Positions 1 through 6,568 are shown, counted from the first letter of the stretch. The stretch is DNA of 11,981 bases from JBBQIY01 sp964618405 (GCA_964618405.1 CAZUAY010000116.1:1-11981); one strand, 5' to 3'. Notes: a model not told the origin generated them from the sequence alone. Numbers and translations are program-made.

Positions 1-2
1 TC

Positions 3-911
3 GAACTCTACGACAAGTTTTTCAAAACTGCCTTCCCCAAAGTCGTGGAAAAACTCGGTATCGTCTACACCCCCGTCGAGGTCGTAGACTTCATGCTACA
101 CTCCGTCGCCGATGTGCTCAAGGCCGAATTCAACCGCAACCTTTCGGACGAGAATATCCACATTCTCGACCCCTTCACCGGCACGGGCACTTTCATGACC
201 CGTCTCCTGCAGTCCGGCCTGATCAGCCCCAAGGCACTCGAACGTAAATTCACGGGCGAACTTCACGCCAACGAAATCGTGCTGCTGGCCTATTACATCG
301 CTTCCATCAACATCGAGAACGCCTATCACGAATGCACCCCCAACAAACCTTACAAGCCATTTGAAGGCATTTGCCTCACCGACACCTTCCAACTCGGCGA
401 AGCCGAGGGAACCCTCGATCTCAACGACGGCTTTGTGGATAACACCAAGCGAGTCCGTGCCCAACGCAAAGCCCCACTCCGCATCATCATCGGCAATCCG
501 CCGTACTCGGTCGGCCAAAAATCCGCGAACGACAATGCCCAAAACCAGAGCTACCCTCATCTCGAGGAACGGATTGAAAAAACGTATGTCGCCGAAAGCA
601 AGGCCACGCTCGTCCGTTCTCTTTACGACTCCTACATCAAAGCCTTTCGCTGGGCCTCTGATCGCCTCGACCCCGAAAACGGCGGCATCATCGCCTTCGT
701 CACCAACGGGGCCTGGCTCGATGGCAACGCCATGGCTGGATTCCGTAAAACGCTCGAAAACGAGTTCTCCGCCATCTATGTCTTCAACTTGCGCGGCAAC
801 TGCCGTACAAGCGGCGAGCTTCGCCAGCGCGAGGGTGGCGGTATTTTCGGTCTCGGTAGCCGCACACCCATCGCCATCACAGTGCTCGTGAAAAAGGGAA
901 AGAAGAAATGA
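3..911 (+). CDS. Type ISP-like restriction-modification enzyme, methyltransferase part (5' partial, split from its C-terminus)
   Basis: The reading frame is open from the window edge (first full codon at base 3), so the gene starts outside; the GTG at 45 is an internal codon. Counting from that GTG, S-adenosylmethionine-binding motif I (DPFTGTGTF) is at residues 42-50 and the N6-adenine methylase catalytic motif NPPY at 151-154. The opening LGIVYTPVEVVDF is typical of the methylase domain in single-chain type ISP enzymes such as LlaGI and LlaBIII, which join nuclease, helicase, methylase and target-recognition domains in one polypeptide. The nuclease and helicase would lie to the left and are not seen. 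The frame ends at VLVKKGKKK-stop, where relatives continue into the target-recognition domain. That domain is found separately at 1636-3030, so the gene is interrupted here. The product would modify DNA in the cytoplasm, but activity without the recognition part is doubtful. Confidence 0.88.
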   Translation, partial: ELYDKFFKTAFPKVVEKLGIVYTPVEVVDFMLHSVADVLKAEFNRNLSDENIHILDPFTGTGTFMTRLLQSGLISPKALERKFTGELHANEIVLLAYYIASINIENAYHECTPNKPYKPFEGICLTDTFQLGEAEGTLDLNDGFVDNTKRVRAQRKAPLRIIIGNPPYSVGQKSANDNAQNQSYPHLEERIEKTYVAESKATLVRSLYDSYIKAFRWASDRLDPENGGIIAFVTNGAWLDGNAMAGFRKTLENEFSAIYVFNLRGNCRTSGELRQREGGGIFGLGSRTPIAITVLVKKGKKK

Positions 912-1316
912 AAAAGACACGCCTTGTGCCTGACAAACTGCTGTCCGATGTCCGAGGCATTATTTCCGCGGCCCGCGCGGCCGCCGTTCGCAGCGTTGAC
1001 TTTGAGCGGGTGGCGATGTATAGGAAACTGGGTGAGCGCATCGTCAGGGAGGAGCAGGGCGGCAAAGAACGTGCCGACTACGGTGCCCATCTTCTGCGCA
1101 ATCTCGCCAAAGCCATCGAACCGGAATACGGGAGCGGTTTCTCATACCGCCAACTGGCCTTTTGCCGACAGTTCTATCTCGCGTATCCGATTGTGAACGC
1201 GCTGCGTTCACAATTCAATTTAATCAGAACTGAAAGCTCAACTTGCTCAGGAGCGGCAACGCATAGAGCAGCTGCAGGATAACGTGGCCCCTCCCAGAAA
1301 GAAGCCCCCTCAGTGA
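908..1316 (+). pseudogene. DUF1016 (YhcG-like) gene remnant: N-terminus and extreme C-terminus only
   Basis: The ATG at 908 overlaps the upstream stop (ATGA). About 100 codons (908-1217) read as a DUF1016 N-terminal domain: conserved features are GERIVREEQGG, ERADYGAHLLRNLAK and GSGFSYRQLAFCRQFYLAYP. After RSQFN the frame degrades. From 1227, one frame over, there is ELKAQLAQERQRIEQLQ ending in a stop at 1314-1316, which resembles the charged C-terminal tail of the same family. Full-length members are usually about 330-350 residues, so roughly 200 central residues, including most of the PD-(D/E)XK nuclease-like domain, are missing and the ends are in different frames. Genes of this family often sit next to or inside restriction-modification loci. 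The truncated 124-aa frame (908-1282) might still be translated by coupling to the methylase, but it is most likely non-functional. Confidence 0.8.
1190..1214. repeat. Perfect inverted repeat, 11-bp arms and 3-nt loop
   Basis: Bases 1190-1200 (ATTGTGAACGC) and 1204-1214 (GCGTTCACAAT) are exact reverse complements around the loop GCT. The hairpin lies at the end of the conserved DUF1016 N-terminal segment, just before the point (about 1218-1229) where the reading frame breaks and the C-terminal tail appears. It is not followed by a T-run, so it does not look like an intrinsic terminator. It may mark or have promoted the internal deletion. Confidence 0.75.
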
Positions 1317-1395
1317 ACCCATCCACGGCCAAAGCTACCATCTACTACCACGACATCGGCGACGACCTGCACCCGCGAACAGAAGGCGTTCGTTG
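1317..1395 (+). pseudogene. Diverged, frameshifted second copy of the start of the restriction-modification target-recognition part
   Basis: Bases 1316-1366 read NPSTAKATIYYHDIGDD, which matches the start of the intact C-terminal part (KATIYYYDIGDY). At DNA level 1331-1384 aligns with 1645-1697 with about five mismatches and one extra C (CTGCACCCGCG against CTGACCCGCG) that shifts the frame. NPSTAK is the kind of linker expected after the LVK with which the methylase part ends, so this piece may be the original or an allelic continuation of the broken gene. The match fades after about 1390. The divergence argues against a very recent simple duplication. Confidence 0.7.
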
Positions 1396-1443
1396 GTTCT
1401 GCCATCCAAAGACAGGAGGAGAACCGAAGTGAAAGGAGGCTTC

Positions 1444-1505
1444 AACTTGCACGAAACTTGCACGAAACTTGCACGAAACTTGCGCGAAACTTGCGCGAAA
1501 CTTGC
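1444..1505. repeat. 11-bp tandem repeat array (unit RCGAAACTTGC, five full copies)
   Basis: A partial unit AACTTGC (1444-1450) is followed by five exact-length units at 1451, 1462, 1473, 1484 and 1495. The first three begin AC and the last two begin GC; otherwise they are identical. The period is close to one helical turn. The array sits between the remnant second copy of the target-recognition part and the intact C-terminal part, at the broken junction. Because 11 is not a multiple of 3, translation through it gives only a 33-bp periodic artefact. Confidence 0.93.
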
Positions 1506-1592
1506 GGTATTAACGTCTAGACTTAAAACCGCATAACACATTACAAATACGCATGTTACAAAATTATCTCATCGGGGCTAATTGCAACTTCT
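1506..1592. other. AT-rich spacer between two repeat blocks
   Basis: This stretch is richer in A and T than its surroundings and holds no credible ORF. I see only a weak inverted repeat, TAACA (about 1534-1538) with TGTTA (about 1554-1558). It separates the main 11-bp array from the short second block of the same repeat. I recognise no promoter or RNA here. Confidence 0.4.
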
Positions 1593-1618
1593 TTGCGCGA
1601 AACTTGCGTCAACTTGCG
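1593..1618. repeat. Short second block of the 11-bp repeat
   Basis: TTGCGCGAAACTTGC (1593-1607), then GTC, then AACTTGC repeat the unit of the 1444-1505 array, ending 17 bp before the ATG of the intact C-terminal part. The block lies where a ribosome binding site would be expected, and none is visible there. Confidence 0.75.
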
Positions 1619-1635
1619 TGTAAAAGCTCCTTCCC

Positions 1636-3030
1636 ATGAACGAAAAAGCTACCATCTACTATTACGACATCGGCGACTATCTGACCCGCGAACAAAAACT
1701 CGCGCGCATCCGGGAATTCGGCTCCATCGCCAATATGCACGACCAACTCGTCGTCCTCAAGCCCAACAAACATGGCGACTGGATCTCACATCGCGACGAA
1801 GGTTTTGAGGAACTCATTCCGCTTGCGCCAGACAATAAATTTAATGCCGAAACCCAAAGCGTGTTCACCGTTTTCGGCGGCGGACTCAAAACCAACCGTG
1901 ACGCCTGGGTCTATCAGTTTTCCAAAACACAGCTCCACCAGACGATCTCCCAGATGATCGACTACTACAACACCCAGCGGCTTCGGCTCGCCGAAGCGAG
2001 GGTTCAGTCGTCAGCCGCTTCGTTGGTGGACATCGGGGCGTATAACGCCACTCGCATCACTTGGACGCGAGGTCTACGTCAAGACGCTGACCGCAACAAA
2101 GTCTATACTTTTGATCTTGATCTCACACGAACGGTTGCCTATCGACCGTTCTGCAAACAACACGCCTACAGCATCAAAGATTTTGTCGAAGTTGTGGGGT
2201 TTGCACAGCACTGCTTCCCAACATCCAAGCACGAGAATCAAGTCATTTGTCTTCCTGGAACTGGGGGCGCAAAAGATTTCACAGCAATCATCACGGATGT
2301 TGCTCCTGATTATGAGTTCATTGGAGACTCTCAATGTTTTCCGCTCTATTACTATGAGAAGCGAGATCAGACCGATCAGATGAGCCTCTTCGACACGGGT
2401 GAAGAGTACACACGACGAGACGGCATCAGCGACTTCATTCTGGAGCGGGTCAAAGATCTCTGCGGCTCAAAGGTCACGAAGATCGACATTTTCTATTACG
2501 TCTACGGTATCCTGCACAGCGAAGCGTATCGGATGAAGTATGCGGTGAACCTGAAGAAGACACTGCCACGGTTGCCGTTGCCTGAAGATTCCAAACTGTT
2601 CTGGGCATTCAGCAAAGCTGGAGCAAAATTGGCGGACTTGCATTTGCACTACGAGACCCTGCCATCCGAGAAGGACTTGAAAGAGGACAGCCCCAAGGCC
2701 AATCCCTCGTATCACGTCACGAAGATGCGCTTTGCCAAAGAAGGCAAAGAAGAGAACAAGACCGCCATAATTTACAACGACGACGTGACGGTTTGGAACA
2801 TCCCACTTGAAGCCTACGAGTATATCGTCAACGGCAAACCCGCGATCGAATGGATTATGGAGCGTTACGCCGTCACCACGCACAAAGAGAGCACCCTCGT
2901 CAACGACCCCAACCACTGGTGTGCAGAACACAACCAACCCCGCTACATCATCGATCTCCTCAAACGCATCGTGACCCTCAGCATCGAGACAATGAAGGTC
3001 GTCAAAAACTTACCGAGTATGGGTCTCTGA
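1636..3030 (+). CDS. Type ISP-like restriction-modification enzyme, C-terminal target-recognition part (separated half)
   Basis: This 464-residue frame continues the protein family of the upstream methylase part. It begins KATIYYYDIGDYLTREQKL, carries ITDVAPDYEFIGDSQCFPLYYYE in the middle and ends with NIPLEAYEYIVNGKPAIEWI and RYIIDLLKRIVTLSIETM, all typical of the C-terminal region of single-chain type ISP enzymes. This region includes the target-recognition domain that selects the DNA sequence. The ATG at 1636 has no recognisable Shine-Dalgarno sequence (GTAAAAGCTCCTTCCC precedes it) and only three codons lie before the family homology, so it looks like a fragment exposed by gene breakage. 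The long intact frame suggests either a recent break or translation as a separate subunit that could complement the methylase half. The TGA is 10 bp before the next gene. Confidence 0.85.
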   Translation: MNEKATIYYYDIGDYLTREQKLARIREFGSIANMHDQLVVLKPNKHGDWISHRDEGFEELIPLAPDNKFNAETQSVFTVFGGGLKTNRDAWVYQFSKTQLHQTISQMIDYYNTQRLRLAEARVQSSAASLVDIGAYNATRITWTRGLRQDADRNKVYTFDLDLTRTVAYRPFCKQHAYSIKDFVEVVGFAQHCFPTSKHENQVICLPGTGGAKDFTAIITDVAPDYEFIGDSQCFPLYYYEKRDQTDQMSLFDTGEEYTRRDGISDFILERVKDLCGSKVTKIDIFYYVYGILHSEAYRMKYAVNLKKTLPRLPLPEDSKLFWAFSKAGAKLADLHLHYETLPSEKDLKEDSPKANPSYHVTKMRFAKEGKEENKTAIIYNDDVTVWNIPLEAYEYIVNGKPAIEWIMERYAVTTHKESTLVNDPNHWCAEHNQPRYIIDLLKRIVTLSIETMKVVKNLPSMGL

Positions 3031-3040
3031 GGACTAACAC

Positions 3041-3385
3041 ATGAAAGATGCACAACATTTGGACCAAGCCAATGTAAACATGGCGAAGGTGAAGCGATTA
3101 GGCAAAATCACACACATCCTTTTCTTGCCCCTAATCATCGGGTCGGTTCTGTTCGCTATTTCGACGGTGTTCAAACCGTCCCAGTCTGCTAGCAAGATAA
3201 TGGGGGAGGAGTTGGCAAAATACCGACATAAAAGCACGGATGCGCGAGATGGGGCGCACGAACGAGGAGTACTACCCGGAACTCTCACATCGCCTAAAAA
3301 TGAAACGCGGCTTTACATCGTTGAAAGAGTTATCGAAGAAAGATTTGGAGCGCGTCTCCACAATGGTCGGACGGGATTCGAGTAA
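3041..3385 (+). CDS. Small hypothetical protein with one predicted membrane helix
   Basis: The ATG at 3041 is 10 bp after the restriction-modification stop and is preceded by GAGGA about 7 nt upstream, a good ribosome binding site. This supports translation and membership of the same transcript. Residues about 24-44 (ITHILFLPLIIGSVLFAISTVF region) form a hydrophobic segment preceded by KVKRLGK, suggesting one membrane helix with the N-terminus in the cytoplasm. I do not recognise the family. The part after about residue 65 is low in family character and is overlapped out of frame by a more protein-like frame (3240-3392), so the true protein may be frameshifted near 3200-3240. Confidence is moderate for the first half and low for the second. 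Confidence 0.5.
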   Translation: MKDAQHLDQANVNMAKVKRLGKITHILFLPLIIGSVLFAISTVFKPSQSASKIMGEELAKYRHKSTDARDGAHERGVLPGTLTSPKNETRLYIVERVIEERFGARLHNGRTGFE

Positions 3386-3392
3386 CGGCTAA
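3240..3392 (+). CDS. Possible 50-residue frame overlapping the preceding small gene
   Basis: In the +1 frame relative to the 3041 gene, ATG 3240 opens a 50-codon frame ending at TAA 3390-3392. Its composition is more protein-like than the overlapping frame: charged and helical, with NEEYYPELSHRL and FTSLKELSKKDLERV. It has no clear ribosome binding site. It is either the displaced C-terminus of the 3041 gene after a frameshift, or a remnant of another small gene. I do not recognise the family; a helical DNA-binding-like segment is possible but unproven. Confidence 0.35.
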   Translation: MREMGRTNEEYYPELSHRLKMKRGFTSLKELSKKDLERVSTMVGRDSSNG

Positions 3393-3425
3393 TCCGAAAG
3401 AAGTTTTTAGAAGCCTGTCCCTGTC

Positions 3426-3456
3426 TACGCAATACGCAATACGCACTACGCACTAC
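3426..3456. repeat. 7-bp tandem repeat (TACGCAM, 4.4 copies)
   Basis: Units TACGCAA, TACGCAA, TACGCAC, TACGCAC and partial TAC follow each other exactly. The array fills the short gap between the convergent left (plus-strand) and right (minus-strand) blocks and ends 6 bp before the stop of the isomerase-like gene. It is a typical intergenic short-sequence repeat. No terminator-like hairpin with a T-run is seen beside it. Confidence 0.9.
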
Positions 3457-3462
3457 TCCGGC

Positions 3463-4881
3463 TCACACCCTCACACAACGCAGCCCCATGGCTTCCGCAA
3501 ACGACTCGACAGCGTCGCCCAGATCACCCTGTCCGAGCGCTGTATGATGAACTGGCCCCTCACGACACCAATCCTGCATGAATTCGTGGATGGGCTTCGC
3601 TAGACGCACCCGGCAGTTCGGATTCCCGATGTGTAGCACATCGCCGGGAATGACCTCGGCCACGGTGTAGATCAGTTTGAAGGTATCGCCAGCATCAAAC
3701 TGCGTACAGTTCACGAGTGTTACCGGACCCGTACGCATCCGGAAGTCAATCCCGAGGCCGCTGCCGGTTTTGCCGTGATGCTGGTCGAGATGCTGGAGCA
3801 CCGGGCGCCCCTCAGCGAGCGCAACATTGCTGGGTCCATCGTGGCCCATCATGATAAAGTTCTCGTCAAAGTCCATCGAAAAGAACTCGACGAACATGCC
3901 GCCGCCGCCGAGCAATCCAAGCAACTTCATCGCCATAGCTGTCTTGATGTCCCCCTCGGTTACGCCCGGGCATCCGAGAGCCGCCAGACGCGAAACCGCG
4001 AGCGCCGATTGCGCGCGGAGCTGTATAAGCGTTTCACTCTCGCCCCACCAATAGTAGCCGAAGGCACCGATATGATGATGAGCGATGACGTCCTCGAACG
4101 CAACTGCAATGCGCGCGGAAAGATCCAAGTGTTCATCGAGAACGGAGCTGTCGACTTCGTACATCGCGCGAAACTGTGCTATCATGTCTCCGATACGGTC
4201 TGGCTGGACGCGGCGGTAGGCTTCCAGTACTTCTTCGACTTCGGGGCGAACCAACAGTCGTCCTGTCGTTCGTAGCAGGCGGTGTTCATCCACCGGCATG
4301 TCGATCATGTGCGTGTAAGTGTTGCCGATAACCGCAAAATTTTGTTCTCGGAAGACGCGAGCCGCAGCGGCGCCGCGGCAGTCGGCTTCTACCTCTCGCC
4401 AGAGACGTTCGTCGGAAAAGGCCCCTGTGCGCACCGCGAAGCGTTTCCCGAGCGCCACGAGCATTCCTGCATATTCAGGGATGCAGCAAACTCCTTCATG
4501 GTAAAGGTATTCGGTCGTGTCGGCATTGCGATAATCGTAGGAGCGATCAACATGCGCATTCAACAGCCGGATTGGAACATCAATCGCGCGGGCCACCGGT
4601 GCAACACACATCCCAGTCGTGTAGCCAAACGGAAACACTAGCAGCAGATCGACGGGGTTCGCGCGGAAAAATGCTGCGGCCGCCTCGGCTTTCTCCGGCG
4701 TATCGACCACATCAGGTGCCACAACCTCGCCAATGCGTTCCAACCGTTTGTGCAACTGGCTGTACATGGCGCGCCCCAGTGCTTCGAGACGAGGATACTG
4801 TTCCCAATAGATCTTCAAGCCGGTCGGCAGAAGACCGATCCGTGGACGGGGTCTTTGTTCATTCAATAGATTGGTCATCAT
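3463..4881 (-). CDS. L-fucose/L-arabinose isomerase-like protein
   Basis: This 472-residue protein has the layout of the FucI/AraA superfamily, whose members interconvert aldoses and ketoses with a divalent metal in the cytoplasm. The N-terminal Rossmann-like half starts RIGLLPTGLKIYW (about residues 14-26). The C-terminal half carries the likely metal and catalytic positions: E281 in YYWWGES, E332 with D337/D339 in VEFFSMDFDE, H347 in MMGHDG and H445/H446 in EGPVHH, plus IGNPNCRVRL (418-427). The start is set at 4881 (tandem ATGs, 8 bp after the upstream stop); an upstream extension to 4992 would overlap the deacetylase gene and looks non-family. It is the last gene of the leftward operon. 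Such proteins often act on sugars other than fucose or arabinose, so the substrate is open. Confidence 0.8.
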   Translation of the reverse strand: MMTNLLNEQRPRPRIGLLPTGLKIYWEQYPRLEALGRAMYSQLHKRLERIGEVVAPDVVDTPEKAEAAAAFFRANPVDLLLVFPFGYTTGMCVAPVARAIDVPIRLLNAHVDRSYDYRNADTTEYLYHEGVCCIPEYAGMLVALGKRFAVRTGAFSDERLWREVEADCRGAAAARVFREQNFAVIGNTYTHMIDMPVDEHRLLRTTGRLLVRPEVEEVLEAYRRVQPDRIGDMIAQFRAMYEVDSSVLDEHLDLSARIAVAFEDVIAHHHIGAFGYYWWGESETLIQLRAQSALAVSRLAALGCPGVTEGDIKTAMAMKLLGLLGGGGMFVEFFSMDFDENFIMMGHDGPSNVALAEGRPVLQHLDQHHGKTGSGLGIDFRMRTGPVTLVNCTQFDAGDTFKLIYTVAEVIPGDVLHIGNPNCRVRLAKPIHEFMQDWCREGPVHHTALGQGDLGDAVESFAEAMGLRCVRV

Positions 4882-4889
4882 TAATTTCT

Positions 4890-5783
4890 CTACGGGGTTG
4901 GCACAGTCGCGCCAGAACGCCAGTTTTCGGCGATGGCGGACAAAGTGAGGGCTTGGACTTCGAGGCCCGTGCGTTGCGCAGCCGCCATCCATTCGCGATA
5001 GAGGCGAAACCCTTGATTATCCTCTCCCTCCTGGATGGGGGACACGTGTGCAAGGTTCACGAAAGGAATCTCTGCCTCAGCGCAGGCGCGCGTATCGTGC
5101 TCCAGCAATGCAAACGCTTCACCGTACTTTGCAGGCGTTAATTCCCACGTGTATTCGGTCGTCAAAGGTAGCTCCAACAGGGCGCCATCCGGCTGCGCTT
5201 CGTTGAAGCGTGCGCGCGTGATTGCCCGTGGTGCGGAGTCGGTACCGTTCAGCAAATCCCAACCGCGCTCTTGGAGAAACGCGGAGCTATCATAGCGATA
5301 CCCTTCCAGTTCCAGCGCCCGGAACAGGTTGTCACAGACCTGTAGTGCCGGCGCGCGGAAGCCGGTGAGCTTCTGGCCGATGGCCGCTTCGACAATCTTC
5401 CGCCCTTCACGGAGCGTCGTGCGGATCTTGTCCACAGAAAGGGATTGTTCGATTTCCGCACGGTCTTCTTCGAGGTGCCGTTTGTTGGCCGCCTCGTGCG
5501 GTAAATCAAGGATCATTGCCGGTGGGATTCCTACCTCGAAGCGATCGTGTGTGAGGCCATGCTGGCCCACCTCGTGCCCCCTCTGCAGAGCATCGCGCAG
5601 AATGGCGACATAGTCTTTGCGCTGATCGATCCGTTTGCCATTCACCAAGGGCACAACAAACAGAGTGGCGCGGATTTCTAATTCGTCACAAAAATCGAGG
5701 ATCGTACGTAAATGCGCCTCGGTAGAATAGCCATCATAGCCGATGTCGTCTACAGTAAATCCAAAAAACAGTTTCTTCTTCAT
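4890..5783 (-). CDS. Polysaccharide deacetylase (NodB-like, CE4-type)
   Basis: This 297-residue protein shows the NodB motifs: D12-D13 in FTVDDIG (catalytic base and metal ligand), the H-x3-H metal site H75/H79 in GQHGLTHD, GFRAPAL at 141-147 with the conserved arginine, and a C-terminal histidine H246 in NLAHVSP. The family removes N- or O-linked acyl groups from sugars, usually with zinc. No signal peptide is visible, so it probably acts in the cytoplasm on small sugars and not on cell-wall polymer. No strong ribosome binding site precedes the ATG (GAAAAAATACA), and the gap from the upstream PIG-L stop is 31 bp, so translation may depend on readthrough from the operon. Having a second, unrelated deacetylase directly upstream suggests sequential or alternative deacylation. 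Confidence 0.88.
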   Translation of the reverse strand: MKKKLFFGFTVDDIGYDGYSTEAHLRTILDFCDELEIRATLFVVPLVNGKRIDQRKDYVAILRDALQRGHEVGQHGLTHDRFEVGIPPAMILDLPHEAANKRHLEEDRAEIEQSLSVDKIRTTLREGRKIVEAAIGQKLTGFRAPALQVCDNLFRALELEGYRYDSSAFLQERGWDLLNGTDSAPRAITRARFNEAQPDGALLELPLTTEYTWELTPAKYGEAFALLEHDTRACAEAEIPFVNLAHVSPIQEGEDNQGFRLYREWMAAAQRTGLEVQALTLSAIAENWRSGATVPTP

Positions 5784-5814
5784 TGTATTTTTTCGGGCGT
5801 GGGAAAGCGAATTT

Positions 5815-6552
5815 TTAGAGTTGCGACAAGTCCGAAACCGCTCGCGGCTGGTAATCAGATTTTTTAAGTGGTTCGGCGTATTGGACGCCGATCAGGCTGC
5901 CATAGTACCGGGCGCGACAGACCATCTGGTCTACCATCGATCCCATCACGGAGCCATAGTGCCGGACCTTCGCGGGTGCATCCGACTCTGTCGGAGCGAC
6001 CGTCTCCTCGCTAGAGGGGAAGCATCGCCAGGCTTCAAGCTTCGCTTCGAACGTGTCGCTGACGTCCACGATGTCAGACGGATGCGGCAGCGCCTCGGCG
6101 ATTTCAAAGTGGTACAGCGCACGAGCCGTCCAGGGCTCGCCGAGGTCGGCACTGCAGGACCACCCCGCCTGCCACCACGAGTCGCAGGCCAGACGCGCCA
6201 TCGCACGATGCTGGAAATACTCGGCCCAGTAATGCGACAGAATCACATCGGGCGTATATTTCCGGATGCTCTCGATGCACAGGCGGTAGGTTTCCCGACT
6301 CTCCTGAACCCCATAGTCTGGATAGTCAAAACAGGTAAATGAAGAGACCCCCAGCAGCTCATGCGCCCGGCGCGCCCCCGCCCTAATTCGAACTGGGGCG
6401 GACTCCTTCTCGGCTAGTGTCGCGAAATCCTCGTCACTGCGTCCGAAGCATACCACATCCACGCGGTGGCCCGCATCCGCCGCTTTGCGGAGGATGCCGC
6501 CAACCGCGATAATGCTGTCATCCAGATGTCCCCCTAAAACTAATATTTTCAT
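5815..6552 (-). CDS. PIG-L/LmbE-family N-acetyl-sugar deacetylase
   Basis: This 245-residue protein starts MKILVLGGHLDD. The family zinc motif AHPDD appears as GHLDD (H9, D11, D12) with proline changed to leucine, and the usual following acidic residue is serine. The second zinc histidine region is SHYWAEYFQHRAMA (H107, H115), where the usual aspartate before the last histidine is glutamine (Q114). The three zinc ligands H, D, H are therefore kept, although the pocket is atypical. The family removes acetyl groups from N-acetylglucosamine-type sugars, as in mycothiol, bacillithiol and GPI synthesis. The start at 6552 is chosen because GAGAGGAG lies 8 nt upstream; the GTG at 6570 overlaps the preceding stop and has no better site. 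Confidence 0.85.
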   Translation of the reverse strand: MKILVLGGHLDDSIIAVGGILRKAADAGHRVDVVCFGRSDEDFATLAEKESAPVRIRAGARRAHELLGVSSFTCFDYPDYGVQESRETYRLCIESIRKYTPDVILSHYWAEYFQHRAMARLACDSWWQAGWSCSADLGEPWTARALYHFEIAEALPHPSDIVDVSDTFEAKLEAWRCFPSSEETVAPTESDAPAKVRHYGSVMGSMVDQMVCRARYYGSLIGVQYAEPLKKSDYQPRAVSDLSQL

Positions 6553-6560
6553 GTTTTTTG

Positions 6561-6568
6561 CTCCTCTC
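6561..6568 (-). promoter_or_regulatory. Ribosome binding site deciding the PIG-L start
   Basis: On the minus strand GAGAGGAG overlaps the stop of the ASRT-family gene and is 8 nt from the ATG at 6552. It favours that start over the GTG at 6570 and suggests translational coupling of the two genes. Confidence 0.65.

Noticed and set aside
96..920. 274-residue open frame on the minus strand opposite the methylase part
   Set aside because: It is a shadow of a strongly supported methylase frame with family motifs on the plus strand; the antisense product has low-complexity composition and no recognisable domain.
1444..1505. Possible CRISPR array
   Set aside because: The units are 11 bp and directly adjacent with no spacers, so this is a simple tandem repeat.
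1335..1541. 68-residue minus-strand frame through the 11-bp repeats
   Set aside because: Its sequence is the translated repeat (33-bp period) plus scar DNA, so it is best explained as an artefact.
1500..1620. Integron attC-like or insertion-sequence end at the gene break
   Set aside because: Only a 5-bp inverted repeat (TAACA/TGTTA) is visible, with no core sites, transposase or target duplication that I could support.
3775..4641. Two plus-strand frames (166 and 119 residues) opposite the isomerase-like gene
   Set aside because: They lie wholly within the supported isomerase frame and show no family features.
4882..4992. Upstream extension of the isomerase-like gene to 4992
   Set aside because: It would overlap the deacetylase gene by about 100 bp, and the added residues do not resemble the family; the tandem ATGs at 4876-4881 directly follow the upstream stop.
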